Shown here: positions 47,181 to 56,784 of the stretch, one piece after another | Layout: each line of letters starts with the position of its first letter | Numbering within the stretch: position 1 is the stretch's first letter | Assembly: GCF_000241305.1 (NCBI RefSeq) | Contig: NZ_BAEH01000046.1 | Location: 1-64,000 of the forward strand | From: Gordonia effusa NBRC 100432 | GTDB taxonomy: Bacteria; Actinomycetota; Actinomycetes; Mycobacteriales; Mycobacteriaceae | Length of the DNA stretch: 64,000 nt | Direction: 5' to 3' | Made by a program: the position numbers and the translations under genes | Notes under the pieces: model-generated | What the model saw: only the letters and a program-made list of their open reading frames with translations | Database searches by the model: none | Told to the model about the DNA's origin: nothing

Positions 47181-47492
47181 TTACTTGATTCCGGTGACCT
47201 TCAGGACCGTCAGCTTTTGACGGTGGCCCTGGCGCTTGTGGTAGCCGGTCTTGTTCTTGAACTTGTGGATGCGGATCTTGGGGCCTTTGACGTGCTCGAC
47301 CACCTCGGTGGTGACCGAGCGCTTGGCCAACGCATCGGCGTCGGTCGTCAGGTCAGAACCGTCGACAACAAGCGCAACCGGCAGATCCACCGTCGCGCCC
47401 GGTTCGCTGTCGATCTTCTCGACCTTTACAGTGTCGCCTGCAGCGACCTTGTACTGCTTACCGCCGGTCTTGACGATCGCGTACGTTGCCAT
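47181..47492 (-). CDS. rplU: 50S ribosomal protein L21
   Basis: 103 residues ([26 protein letters not shown]), ending with the L21 signature [18 protein letters not shown] and [10 protein letters not shown] 259-bp gap upstream to the rne stop should hold its promoter and leader; I saw no named L21 leader structure in it. Confidence 0.97.
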   Translation of the reverse strand: MATYAIVKTGGKQYKVAAGDTVKVEKIDSEPGATVDLPVALVVDGSDLTTDADALAKRSVTTEVVEHVKGPKIRIHKFKNKTGYHKRQGHRQKLTVLKVTGIK

Positions 47493-47751
47493 CGGAGCGT
47501 TCCTCTTAACGTCGTTGCTACTTCTTAGGTACTACATCTACTGGTATTGCGACGATGCCGACCGAACAAGGCCGCACTCAACTCGCATCCACGAAGGACG
47601 ACCAGATCAGTGAATCATCGTCATTGCCTCAAACCTCTACGGCCCACCTCAGGCTCATGGCACAGCATGGACCGATCGCGGGAGGCGACTTATCAAGATT
47701 ACGGGAGTGTGACCTTTTGGGTCAAACTGACGCACCTCGGGCCGCGTGAGG

Positions 47752-50751
47752 TCAGTCACCCGTGGGTGGGCCAGCCGCCCGACCTGCGCTTCGCCGGCGT
47801 GGCCGACGCTGCGGAACCGTCACCGTCGTCGGAGCTTCTTGCAGGGGCCCAGACGTGGTCACCGCTGGTGTCTGCACGGCCACGGCAGGCTCGTCGTCGC
47901 TGATCACGATAGTCTCCGACGCCCCGGTTGACGCCGCGGGACGTCGCGCTGCCCGACGTCGCTTAGGCCGCACCGGCCCGGTGGGAACGGTGTCCTCGAT
48001 CACGGAGTCGACAGGTGCGACGTCTGCGGATTTGGCGGGTTCGGTGGCCGGAGCAGCTACCTCGACCGCACCCGGATCGGCGCTTGCACTGCCGGCGTCG
48101 TCGCTGATCACTTCGATGTCGTCGTCGGCAGAGTCGATGAGCTCAGCCTGATCGTCGTGATCATGCGCGTGCGCGGCCATCGCCCGGAACATCGGATGCT
48201 CACCGGCCGGATGGTGCGCGGCAGGCGCTGGACTGGGGCTGCTCGTCTCTGGCGCGGCGGTTTCGCCTTTACGCCCCTTGCGGCGCGAGCGCTTTGACGA
48301 GCCCCCATCGCTCCGCGAGCCGGTGTCATCGGTCGGGCGGACTTCAACGGGATTCGCGTGCACGATGACGCCGCGGCCTCCGCACGCGGTGCACGTCGTC
48401 GAGAACGCTTCGAGCAGTCCAGTTCCCAACCGCTTACGTGTCATCTGCACCAGGCCGAGCGAGGTCACCTCGGAGACCTGGTGTCGAGTTCGGTCACGCG
48501 CCAACGCCTCGGTCAGACGACGAAGTACCAGGTCACGGTTGGACTCGAGAACCATGTCGATGAAGTCGACGATGATCATGCCGCCGATATCGCGCAAACG
48601 CATCTGCCGCACGATTTCCTCAGCGGCCTCCAGGTTGTTGCGCGTCACGGTTTCTTCGAGGTTGCCGCCCGAACCGGTGAATTTTCCGGTGTTGACGTCG
48701 ACGACGGTCATCGCCTCGGTGTGCTCGATGATCAGGGTGCCACCCGACGGCAGCCATACCTTGCGGTCGAGCGCCTTAGCCAACTGTTCGTCGATGCGGT
48801 GCACGACAAAAGAATCGGGAGCATCTGGACCGGTCTTTTCGAACTTCTCGACACGCTCCATCAGGTCGGGGGCGACATCGGAGATGTAGCGCTCGACCAG
48901 GTTCCATGCCTTGGGACCTTCTACGACCAACTTGCGGAAGTCTTCGTTGAATAGATCGCGAACCACGCGAACCAGCAGGTCAGGCTCTTCGTAGAGGGCC
49001 TTGGTGCCGTTACCCTTCTTGCTCTCGACTGCCTCCGAGATCGAGTTCCACTGCGCTTCGAGGCGCTCGATATCGGCACCGAGTTCTTCGGCGCTGACAC
49101 CTTCGGACGCGGTGCGGATGATTACGCCAGCATCGTCGGGTACGAGTTTGCCCAGAATCGATCGCAGCCGCTTACGTTCGGTATCCGGGAGTTTGCGGCT
49201 GATACCGGTCGACGATCCACCCGGTACGTAGACCAAGTAGCGTCCCGCGAGCGAAATCTGGGTGGTCAGTCGGGCACCCTTATGACCAACTGGATCCTTG
49301 CTGACCTGCACTAATACGCTGTCGCCCGGCTTGAGCGCCTGCTCGATCTTGCGCGAGCCGCCGTCGAGTCCGGCGGCATCCCAGTTCACCTCACCGGCGT
49401 AGAGCACGCCGTTACGACCGCGACCGATGTCAACGAACGCCGCTTCCATACCGGGAAGCACGTTCTGTACGCGGCCCAGGTAGATATTGCCGACCATCGA
49501 CGACGATGTCTCGGTAGTGACGAAGTGTTCGACCAGAACGCCGTCTTCGAGAACCGCGACCTGGGTGTAGTCCTCACTCGCACCCTGGTGGTCGGCGCCC
49601 AGTGGCCCACGCTCGCGGACGACCATGACGCGGTCGACGGCCTCGCGGCGGGCCAGGAACTCCGATTCACTCAGAATCGGCGGTCGACGGCGACCGGCGT
49701 CACGACCGTCCCGGCGGCGCTGCCGCTTGGCTTCCAGGCGCGTCGAACCGGAAATGCCCTGAACCTCGTCGCGTGCCCGCTTGCTCCGCGGTTCGCGTTC
49801 GTGGACAACGGTATTCGGCGGATCGTCGGGTGAGGCCTCATCGGAATCGTCGGTGCCACCTTTGCGGCGACGGCGGCGACGCCGACGCTTCGACGTCGGC
49901 TCGTTGGCGTCGTCCTCGGCATCGCCCGACTCTGACTCGGCGTTTTCGTCCGATGCGCCCGCGGCCTCATCAGCTGGAGTCGATGCTGCGTCAGTCGACT
50001 TGGCATCGGAATCACTTGTCTCAGAATCATTTTCGCCATCCGCGGCCTGCTCGCCGCGGCCCCGGCCGCGCCCACGCCGACCACGTCGACGTCGGCGATT
50101 ACGGTTGCCGTCAGCGGAGTCGTCGTCGGAGCCGTTGGCGTCCTCACCAGCTTCAGAAGTCTCGTCCGTGCCCGCGGATTCCGGCGACTCAACGTCGGAT
50201 TGGGCAGCGTCGGAGGCGACATTCGCGGCGTCAGCGTCGGTTGCGGTTTCGTCGGTGGAGACCTTCGAAGGTTTCGCCGGTGCGTACTGCCCCGGCTCTG
50301 GCGGGAGGAAGAGCGGTGCTACCGAAAACGGCGCCGGCTCGGGAGTCTCAGCCGCTGCCAGTAGCGGCGCGTGGCGCTGCGCCTCGGCCGCGGAGAAGAG
50401 TGAGGGCGTTTCCTCCGACTCGACCACGTCGGCGTCCACTTCGATGGTCGGCGCACTCGCTTGTGCATCTGCGGGCTCGACGCTTTGCGACGATGCCTCG
50501 GCGACCTCGCTGGTCTCGTCGGATGCCGGCTCAGGGTCGCCGACGCGGGAACGAACCGCGTTCGCGGCGTCGCGATCGATGCTCGACTGGGGACTGCGCG
50601 CCGCGTGCCCGAGTTCGGCAAGATGCTCGAGGACGGTGCGGCTGGTCAGTCCCAACGCTCGAGCGAGCGCGTGAACGCGCAACTTAGCTGGAAAATCCTC
50701 TGCCGAGTCTGACGCAGCGTTCGCGTCAGCCGGCGACCCATTATCGGTCAC
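47752..50751 (-). CDS. rne: Ribonuclease E/G
   Basis: 999 residues. An IF2-N-like domain is at residues ~24-55 (KLRVHALARALGLTSRTVLEHLAELG). A long acidic and Arg-rich disordered region follows, with (R)n blocks RNRRRRRGRRGRGRGRG and KRRRRRRRRKGG. The catalytic core has an S1 domain (GNIYLGRVQNVLPGMEAAFVDIG), RNase E/G domain with DVNTGKFTG and IIVDFIDM, and the zinc-link CTACGG. A second disordered tail closes the protein. It is the main mRNA endonuclease of mycobacteria-type bacteria. Confidence 0.95.
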   Translation of the reverse strand: MTDNGSPADANAASDSAEDFPAKLRVHALARALGLTSRTVLEHLAELGHAARSPQSSIDRDAANAVRSRVGDPEPASDETSEVAEASSQSVEPADAQASAPTIEVDADVVESEETPSLFSAAEAQRHAPLLAAAETPEPAPFSVAPLFLPPEPGQYAPAKPSKVSTDETATDADAANVASDAAQSDVESPESAGTDETSEAGEDANGSDDDSADGNRNRRRRRGRRGRGRGRGEQAADGENDSETSDSDAKSTDAASTPADEAAGASDENAESESGDAEDDANEPTSKRRRRRRRRKGGTDDSDEASPDDPPNTVVHEREPRSKRARDEVQGISGSTRLEAKRQRRRDGRDAGRRRPPILSESEFLARREAVDRVMVVRERGPLGADHQGASEDYTQVAVLEDGVLVEHFVTTETSSSMVGNIYLGRVQNVLPGMEAAFVDIGRGRNGVLYAGEVNWDAAGLDGGSRKIEQALKPGDSVLVQVSKDPVGHKGARLTTQISLAGRYLVYVPGGSSTGISRKLPDTERKRLRSILGKLVPDDAGVIIRTASEGVSAEELGADIERLEAQWNSISEAVESKKGNGTKALYEEPDLLVRVVRDLFNEDFRKLVVEGPKAWNLVERYISDVAPDLMERVEKFEKTGPDAPDSFVVHRIDEQLAKALDRKVWLPSGGTLIIEHTEAMTVVDVNTGKFTGSGGNLEETVTRNNLEAAEEIVRQMRLRDIGGMIIVDFIDMVLESNRDLVLRRLTEALARDRTRHQVSEVTSLGLVQMTRKRLGTGLLEAFSTTCTACGGRGVIVHANPVEVRPTDDTGSRSDGGSSKRSRRKGRKGETAAPETSSPSPAPAAHHPAGEHPMFRAMAAHAHDHDDQAELIDSADDDIEVISDDAGSASADPGAVEVAAPATEPAKSADVAPVDSVIEDTVPTGPVRPKRRRAARRPAASTGASETIVISDDEPAVAVQTPAVTTSGPLQEAPTTVTVPQRRPRRRSAGRAAGPPTGD

Positions 50752-51177
50752 GTTGTCTCCTCGCGCCCCCGGGCGCGTCGCTGCTGGTAGAGCAGTTCTG
50801 ACGCGGCCACGCGAGGGCTGCCTATGTGTGGTTGTCCGGTCAGTTATTGACCGGTTAAGTGGTCTTCGCGTCTTGTCGTCGTGTTCGCCAGAGGTTACTG
50901 GCCTCTCACACGGCTGACGCCTTGCTGGTGACGATGCGTCCGGACGTCGCGAAAATACGTTCAGTCTCGGGCCGCCCGCGCGCTGAGTCTAGATAGAACC
51001 CGCGGCGGTGGGGCTGCCACCGGTTGCCGAAGCCAACTTAGGTACCGACTCACCCACGTTGCGTGCGAGCTAGATGTCGACAACGGCCAAGCAAGTATCC
51101 CACACCACAGAGGTTTCAAGAATTCAGGTCGGCGAAATCGCCTCTGACAATTCCCTGAACTCGGTTATGCGCGCTGG
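50752..51177. other. 426-bp rne leader / ndk downstream region
   Basis: No coding frame. It includes a GC-rich stem at 50761-50776, a 7-bp stem-loop CCGGTCA-gttat-TGACCGG at 50836-50854, and near ndk a weak imperfect hairpin around ggcgatttcgcc (about 51130-51165) that could end the ndk transcript. A long rne leader fits the known pattern of RNase E autoregulation through its 5' UTR, but the promoter is not placed. Confidence 0.5.
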
Positions 51178-51594
51178 TCAGGCGCCCAGGTTCGGAAACC
51201 AGAGCGCAATCTCACGCGCCGCCGACTCCGGCGAGTCTGAGCCGTGAACCAGGTTGTTCTGCGTTTCCAACGCGAAGTCACCGCGAACTGTTCCCGGTGT
51301 GGCCTTTTCTACCGGGTCGGTGCCACCGGCGATCTGACGCCATGCCGCGATGGCGCGTGGTCCTTCGACCACGGCGGCAACGAGTGGGCCGGAGGTGATG
51401 AACTCGATCAACGATCCATAGAACGGCTTACCGTCATGCTCGGCGTAGTGGCCGGCAGCCACTTCCGCGGTCGCGGTACGCAGATCGAGCGCGACGATCT
51501 TGAGGTCTTTCGCTTCGATGCGGCGGATGATCTCCCCGACGAGGCCACGGGCGACGGCGTCGGGCTTGGCTAGTACGAGGGTGCGTTCGGTCAC
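51178..51594 (-). CDS. ndk: Nucleoside diphosphate kinase
   Basis: 138 residues from GTG 51594 ([23 protein letters not shown]), the start matching homologues; ATG 51603 adds three residues. Active-site elements [21 protein letters not shown] (split), [19 protein letters not shown] and the phospho-His in [12 protein letters not shown] are intact. It balances NTP pools using ATP. Located between the rne leader and the folC block, as in mycobacteria. Confidence 0.94.
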   Translation of the reverse strand: MTERTLVLAKPDAVARGLVGEIIRRIEAKDLKIVALDLRTATAEVAAGHYAEHDGKPFYGSLIEFITSGPLVAAVVEGPRAIAAWRQIAGGTDPVEKATPGTVRGDFALETQNNLVHGSDSPESAAREIALWFPNLGA

Positions 51595-51741
51595 GATGAG
51601 CATGGTAGCGGTGGCACATCCGGCCCTCGACGCCGGCATATCGCCGAAGCTTCGTCCACACTCCTGACGGTTATCCCCAGACCTGGACCCACACCCGAAT
51701 TGACGTCGTCTGAACGCGGCCTCGGGCGTAATATTCGCCGC

Positions 51742-52122
51742 ATGATCACGTCCGAATCAGATAGTCGATTCACCCAGATCTACAGCGATATCAACGAGAT
51801 CTACGGACAATTGAGCCAGCACACCACGACGCTGGACCAGCACACTGAGAAGCTGGACCAGCATACGAAAATCCTGGACCAGCACACGAAGATACTTGAC
51901 GAGCATACGAAGATACTCAACGAGCACAGTGCGATACTCGCGCTGCACACAGCGAAATTTGAGGAGATCGATCGCCGGTTCGCACAAATCGACGCCCGCT
52001 TCGACCAAATCGATCAGCGGTTCGAGCAAGTCGAGGCCCGGTTCAAGCACATCGATACGAAGCTTGAGAAACTCGATTCCAAACTCGATCTCATCCTGGA
52101 GCACGTTGGTGGCCGGAGTTGA
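51742..52122 (+). CDS. Heptad-repeat coiled-coil protein of unknown function
   Basis: 126 residues from ATG 51742 (an ATG at 51700 would add 14). From residue ~25 to the end it is an unbroken series of seven-residue units: [35 protein letters not shown], then [42 protein letters not shown]. Position a is Leu/Phe and d is His or Ile/Val/Leu. The first block is a 21-bp DNA minisatellite. No signal or membrane segment. Plus-strand insertion between ndk and DUF4233. Function not known. Confidence 0.7.
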   Translation: MITSESDSRFTQIYSDINEIYGQLSQHTTTLDQHTEKLDQHTKILDQHTKILDEHTKILNEHSAILALHTAKFEEIDRRFAQIDARFDQIDQRFEQVEARFKHIDTKLEKLDSKLDLILEHVGGRS

Positions 52123-52134
52123 CGCTGACCGAAA

Positions 52135-52548
52135 CTACTCGTCGATAGGCTCTTGCCCGAATAGTTCGCCGCGCTCCATCCGCCGCTCGACGTCTCTCTT
52201 GATGTACGCGATGTAGACCCACACACAGCCGAACACCACGCCCACCACGGCGATTGACCAATGGAACAGTCCGCCCGCAATCGTCACCACCTGCAGTGCC
52301 AGATCGAATCGCAGTGCCCACGGCCTGCCCTGCAGCCCTGAGCCCAGAATCATCACCAGACTTAGCCCAAGCAGAAAAGTCAACGACCACGGTCCGAGGC
52401 CGGGGCCTACCTTCGCGACGATCGGAAGCGCGAGCAGCACGATGATCACCTCGAGGATCAACGTGCCGGCCATCACGCCGCGTAAACCCTTCCACGGATC
52501 ATTGGTCGGCTCGGTGAATCTCTGTTTACCCGGCGACGATGAACTCAT
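52135..52548 (-). CDS. DUF4233 membrane protein
   Basis: 137 residues from ATG 52548, overlapping the folC stop (ATGA). Four hydrophobic helices: GTLILEVIIVLLALPIV, SLTFLLGLSLVMILG, ALQVVTIAGGLFHW and IAVVGVVFGCVWVYIAYI, with a basic/acidic cytoplasmic tail. The family always follows folC in Mycobacteriales; its role is not established. Confidence 0.87.
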   Translation of the reverse strand: MSSSSPGKQRFTEPTNDPWKGLRGVMAGTLILEVIIVLLALPIVAKVGPGLGPWSLTFLLGLSLVMILGSGLQGRPWALRFDLALQVVTIAGGLFHWSIAVVGVVFGCVWVYIAYIKRDVERRMERGELFGQEPIDE

Positions 52549-53960
52549 GCGGGATCCTTCCCAAACAATGTCCGCGCGGCCCCCGCAGTCATAACCGAAC
52601 CGGTGATCACCACTCCGGCGCCCGCAACGGGCGATCCGTCGTCTGCCTCTTCGGCCCACGCGATGGCCACCTCGACGGCGTCGGGCAGAAACGGTTCGAC
52701 CCGCACCCGCTCTTCGCCGAACACCCGATTCGCGATGTCGGCGAGGGTGTCGGTATCCAATGCCCGCGGCGACCCATTGTTGGTAAGCACCACGCCGTCA
52801 AACACCGGCTCCAGCGCCGCAAGCACACCCTCGACATCTTTGTCGCCCAAAACTCCCACCACCCCGACGATCCGTCGGAAATCGAATTCATCGGTGAGCG
52901 CCTGAGCTAATGCCTGGGATCCATGTGGGTTATGCGCGGCGTCCAGGTATACCGTCGGCGCGCTGCGAACTCGCTCCAGCCGACCCGGAGCGGTCACCGC
53001 CGCGAAACCGGCCCGCACCGCCTCAGCATCCAATTGGCGGTCCGCGCCAGCTCCGAAGAATGCTTCGACCGCAGCCAGTGCGACCACCGCGTTGGACGCC
53101 TGATGCGCGCCATGCAGCGGCAGAAAGACCTCGGGGTATTCGCCACCCAAGCCCTGCAATCGCAGCAGCTGACCTCCGACCGCGGTCTTCGACTCCAGCA
53201 CTGCGAACTCCGAATTCTGGCGCGCCACAATGGTTTCCGCATCAACCGTGGCACGGAGCAATACGTCCAACGCTTCCGGTGATGACTGCTGGGCAATGAT
53301 TGTGACCGGATCGACGGGGACCAGTGCCTCCGAATCACCCTTCTTGATGATGCCTGCCTTCTCCCCCGCGATCGCGGTAAGCGTGTCGCCGAGGTAATCC
53401 GCGTGGTCCATCGCGATGGGCGTGATGACGGCAACTGCCGCATCGATGACATTCGTCGCGTCCCAGCGGCCGCCCATTCCCGTCTCGACGACAGCGACAT
53501 CGACCGGCGCCTCCGCGAAGGCGGCATAGGCCATCGCGGTGAGAACCTCGAACTTACTCATCCGCGGACCACCCGCGGCGATAGACGAGTCGTCGACCAT
53601 GGTGATGAACGGTTCGAGTTCACGATAGGTATCGACGTAACCACGTGGCGAGATCGGTTGTCCGTCAACCGAAATACGCTCGGTCGCCAATTGCAGATGC
53701 GGGCTGGTGATCCGCCCGGTCCGACGATGCAGAGCGGTCAACAGAGCATCGATCATCCGAGTCACCGACGTTTTGCCGTTAGTACCGGCGATGTGGATCG
53801 ATGGATAGTTGCGCTGCGGCGACCCGAGCAGATCGAGAAGCGCGTTAATCCGCGTTAACGAGGGCTCGATCTTGGTCTCCGGCCAACGCGTATCTAATTC
53901 GGCCTCGACGACGGCAAGATCTTCGAGATCCTCTGGCGTAGGCGACGCAGACGCCGTCAT
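52545..53960 (-). CDS. folC: Dihydrofolate/folylpolyglutamate synthase
   Basis: 471 residues. Mur-ligase fold with P-loop [58 protein letters not shown] and C-terminal [14 protein letters not shown]. It adds glutamate to folates. It overlaps valS (4 nt) and DUF4233, giving a valS-folC-DUF4233 operon. Confidence 0.95.
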   Translation of the reverse strand: MTASASPTPEDLEDLAVVEAELDTRWPETKIEPSLTRINALLDLLGSPQRNYPSIHIAGTNGKTSVTRMIDALLTALHRRTGRITSPHLQLATERISVDGQPISPRGYVDTYRELEPFITMVDDSSIAAGGPRMSKFEVLTAMAYAAFAEAPVDVAVVETGMGGRWDATNVIDAAVAVITPIAMDHADYLGDTLTAIAGEKAGIIKKGDSEALVPVDPVTIIAQQSSPEALDVLLRATVDAETIVARQNSEFAVLESKTAVGGQLLRLQGLGGEYPEVFLPLHGAHQASNAVVALAAVEAFFGAGADRQLDAEAVRAGFAAVTAPGRLERVRSAPTVYLDAAHNPHGSQALAQALTDEFDFRRIVGVVGVLGDKDVEGVLAALEPVFDGVVLTNNGSPRALDTDTLADIANRVFGEERVRVEPFLPDAVEVAIAWAEEADDGSPVAGAGVVITGSVMTAGAARTLFGKDPA

Positions 53961-56599
53961 CCCAGCGAATCCAGCTTGGCAGTCAACCGTTCGATCTCCT
54001 CCTGTGCGAGTTTCTGCCGCGCCCTAATCTTGTCGACAACATGATCGGGCGCCTTCGAGAGGAATTGCTCGTTGCCCAGTTTCCCCGACGTCTGCGCGAG
54101 TTCTTTTTCGGCGACAGCGAGATCCTTTGCCGCACGACGTTTTTCAGCCTCAACGTCAACGCTGCCGGATGTGTCGATGCGCACCACGACGGTAGTCGAC
54201 GACAGTCGCACCTCGATCGTCGCCGTCGCGGTGAAGCCATCGCCCGCCGTGTCCAACTTCGCCAACGAATCGATGTAGGCGCGTGATTGCCCCAGCCCCG
54301 CCGCGTCGGTGCCCTCTAGCTCGGCGGAAACGCGCTGATTCGGCGCCAATCCCTGATCGCTACGGAACCGGCGGACCTCGGTGATCAGCTTCTGCAGATC
54401 CTCGATATGGGTGCGTGCGACAGCATCGACAGTTGCTCCAGCTGCCTGCGGCCACGGCGCCACAACCACCGATTCGCCGCCGGTCAATGCCTTCCACAGC
54501 GTTTCGGTAACGAACGGGATGACCGGCGACAAGGCACGCAAGAGCGGATCGAGAACATTGCCGAGGACGAGCGCCGTCGCATCGGCGCGAGCCTGATCAC
54601 CCGAATTGATCTGCACCTTGGCAAGTTCGAGATACCAGTCGCAGACCTCGTCCCATGCGAAGTGGTAAAGCGCCTCGCAAGCCTTCGAGAATTCATAAGA
54701 CTCAAAGCCCGAATCCGCTTCTGCCAGAACCTCATCGAGCCGATCGAGAATCCAGCGATCGGCAACGGTCAACTGATCTCGGGGCGGAAGATCCCCGACT
54801 TTCGCCCCGTTCATCAACGCGAACTTGGTAGCGTTGAACAGTTTCGTCGCGAAGTTTCGGGACGACGATGCGTGGTCCTCACCAACGGAGATATCGCTGC
54901 CAGGGTTGGCGCCGCGCGCCAGAGTAAAGCGCAATGCGTCGGCGCCGAAACGCTCAACCCAATCGAGCGGATCGATACCGTTGCCCTTCGACTTACTCAT
55001 TTTGCGGCCGTGTTCGTCGCGCACCAGCCCGTGTAGGAATAGGCTGCCAAACGGCACCTTGGCTTCTCGATCAGCAAGTCCGGCAACATCTTTGGCACCA
55101 ACGTAGGTGCCAAACATCATCATCCGGGCGACCCAGAAGAAGAGAATGTCGTAACCGGTCACCAAGACCGATGTCGGATAGAACTTCTGCAGGTCCGCGG
55201 TATCGGTTGGCCAGCCGAGTGTCGAGAACGGCCATAGACCCGACGAAAACCAGGTGTCGAGGACGTCGGTCTCCTGCGTGTATCCCTCGGGCGGCGCCTC
55301 TCCGGGTGCCGGGCAAACCACTTCACCGTCCGGCCCGTACCAGATCGGGATCCGATGCCCCCACCAGAGCTGGCGCGAGATACACCAGTCATGCATATCG
55401 TCGACCCAACCGAACCAGCGCGATTCCATCGATGTCGGATGAATCACGGTGTCGCCGTTACGAACCGCGTCCCCCGCGCTCTTGGCCAGCGGCTCGACAT
55501 TGACCCACCACTGCATCGATAACCGCGGTTCGATCGGTTCGCCGGTCCGCTCTGAGTGGCCGACGCTATGTAGGTACGGCCGGACTTCCTTGACGATCCG
55601 TCCCTGTTCCGCCAAAGCCTCGCGGACCTTGACGCGAGCTTCGAAGCGGTCCATCCCGTCGAATTGCGTTCCGGTGTCGGTGATTACACCGGTCTCGTCC
55701 ATGATGGTCGGCATCGCCAGACCGTGTCGCTGACCGATCGCGAAGTCGTTGGGGTCGTGGGCCGGCGTGATTTTCACTGCGCCCGAACCGAATTCGGGGT
55801 CGACATAGTCGTCGACGACAACCGGCACCTTGCGATCAAGGAATGGGTGTTCGAACTCGACGCCCACCAGATCACGGTATCGCTCATCGTCGGGATGGAC
55901 GGCAATCGCGGTGTCGCCCAACATCGTTTCCATTCGAGTGGTGGCGACGACGATATGGGGCTCGTCATCACTCATCGCCCCGTACCGGAAGCTGACCAGT
56001 TCGCCCTCGACGTCGGCGTAGTTGACCTCGATATCGCTGATCGCGGTGCGCAGGACCGGGGACCAGTTGACTAACCGCTCGGCCTGGTAGATCAGTCCGT
56101 CGTCGAACATCTGCTTGAAGACCGTGTGGACGGCCGTGGACAATCCCTCGTCCATGGTGAAACGCTCACGACTCCAGTCGACGCCGTCGCCGAGTTTGCG
56201 CATCTGCGATCCGATGGTGCCGCTAATCGCGGCCTTCTCCTGCCACACACGCTCGATGAAGGCTTCTCGGCCCAGATCGTCGCGAGTAACACCCTCGTCG
56301 GCTAGTTTGCGCTCGACCATCGTCTGCATCGCGATCGCCGCATGATCCATCCCCGGCAGCCACAGCACCTCATAACCCTGCATGCGGCGCCGACGAGTGA
56401 GCGCATCCATCAACACGTGTTCGTAGGCGTGCCCCATGTGGAGCGACCCGTTGACATTCGGTGGTGGAATGACAATGGAAAAGGGCGGCTTGTCACTTGA
56501 GGCGTCAGCGGTGAAATACCCCGCATCTACCCAGCTCTGGTACAGCCCATCTTCGTGCTCAGCAGGGATCCAGGACTTGGGGAGCGCTTCGTTGGTCAC
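53957..56599 (-). CDS. valS: Valyl-tRNA synthetase
   Basis: 880 residues. Class I HIGH motif is [14 protein letters not shown], editing CP1 domain spans about residues 200-350, KMSKS is in [20 protein letters not shown], and the C-terminal ~60 residues form the ValS tRNA-binding coiled coil ([24 protein letters not shown]). Start ATG 56599. Confidence 0.97.
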   Translation of the reverse strand: MTNEALPKSWIPAEHEDGLYQSWVDAGYFTADASSDKPPFSIVIPPPNVNGSLHMGHAYEHVLMDALTRRRRMQGYEVLWLPGMDHAAIAMQTMVERKLADEGVTRDDLGREAFIERVWQEKAAISGTIGSQMRKLGDGVDWSRERFTMDEGLSTAVHTVFKQMFDDGLIYQAERLVNWSPVLRTAISDIEVNYADVEGELVSFRYGAMSDDEPHIVVATTRMETMLGDTAIAVHPDDERYRDLVGVEFEHPFLDRKVPVVVDDYVDPEFGSGAVKITPAHDPNDFAIGQRHGLAMPTIMDETGVITDTGTQFDGMDRFEARVKVREALAEQGRIVKEVRPYLHSVGHSERTGEPIEPRLSMQWWVNVEPLAKSAGDAVRNGDTVIHPTSMESRWFGWVDDMHDWCISRQLWWGHRIPIWYGPDGEVVCPAPGEAPPEGYTQETDVLDTWFSSGLWPFSTLGWPTDTADLQKFYPTSVLVTGYDILFFWVARMMMFGTYVGAKDVAGLADREAKVPFGSLFLHGLVRDEHGRKMSKSKGNGIDPLDWVERFGADALRFTLARGANPGSDISVGEDHASSSRNFATKLFNATKFALMNGAKVGDLPPRDQLTVADRWILDRLDEVLAEADSGFESYEFSKACEALYHFAWDEVCDWYLELAKVQINSGDQARADATALVLGNVLDPLLRALSPVIPFVTETLWKALTGGESVVVAPWPQAAGATVDAVARTHIEDLQKLITEVRRFRSDQGLAPNQRVSAELEGTDAAGLGQSRAYIDSLAKLDTAGDGFTATATIEVRLSSTTVVVRIDTSGSVDVEAEKRRAAKDLAVAEKELAQTSGKLGNEQFLSKAPDHVVDKIRARQKLAQEEIERLTAKLDSLG

Positions 56600-56702
56600 C
56601 GGTCAATTCTAGGGAAAGGCGAATGCCGGTCGAACAGCCCCTCGGCCAGTCGTATCGACAGCAGGCTCCACCCCTTGCCACTTTCAACATATATCGCACC
56701 CG

Positions 56703-56721
56703 GGGGCTTGCCGCAAGGCCC
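56703..56721. promoter_or_regulatory. Rifamycin-associated element (RAE) upstream of helR
   Basis: GGGGCTTGCCGCAAGGCCC differs at one central position from the published 19-bp RAE inverted repeat GGGGCTTGCGGCAAGGCCC that precedes rifamycin-inducible genes in actinomycetes. It is flanked by further CCC/GGG pairing and lies 63 nt before the helR ATG. Confidence 0.85.
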
Positions 56722-56784
56722 GGGTAATGCTGCAGAATCGCTGGTCGTGGCGACTTACCCGGACTCGCCGCAGACGGAGAATCA

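Noticed and set aside
47728-47757. Imperfect hairpin at the rne stop as a terminator
   Set aside because: Pairing is interrupted and no T-rich tail follows on the minus strand.
49773-50687. Two ~300-codon plus-strand frames opposite the RNase E arm
   Set aside because: They are antisense to a disordered repeat-rich region, with Arg- or Ser-rich composition and no recognisable domain.
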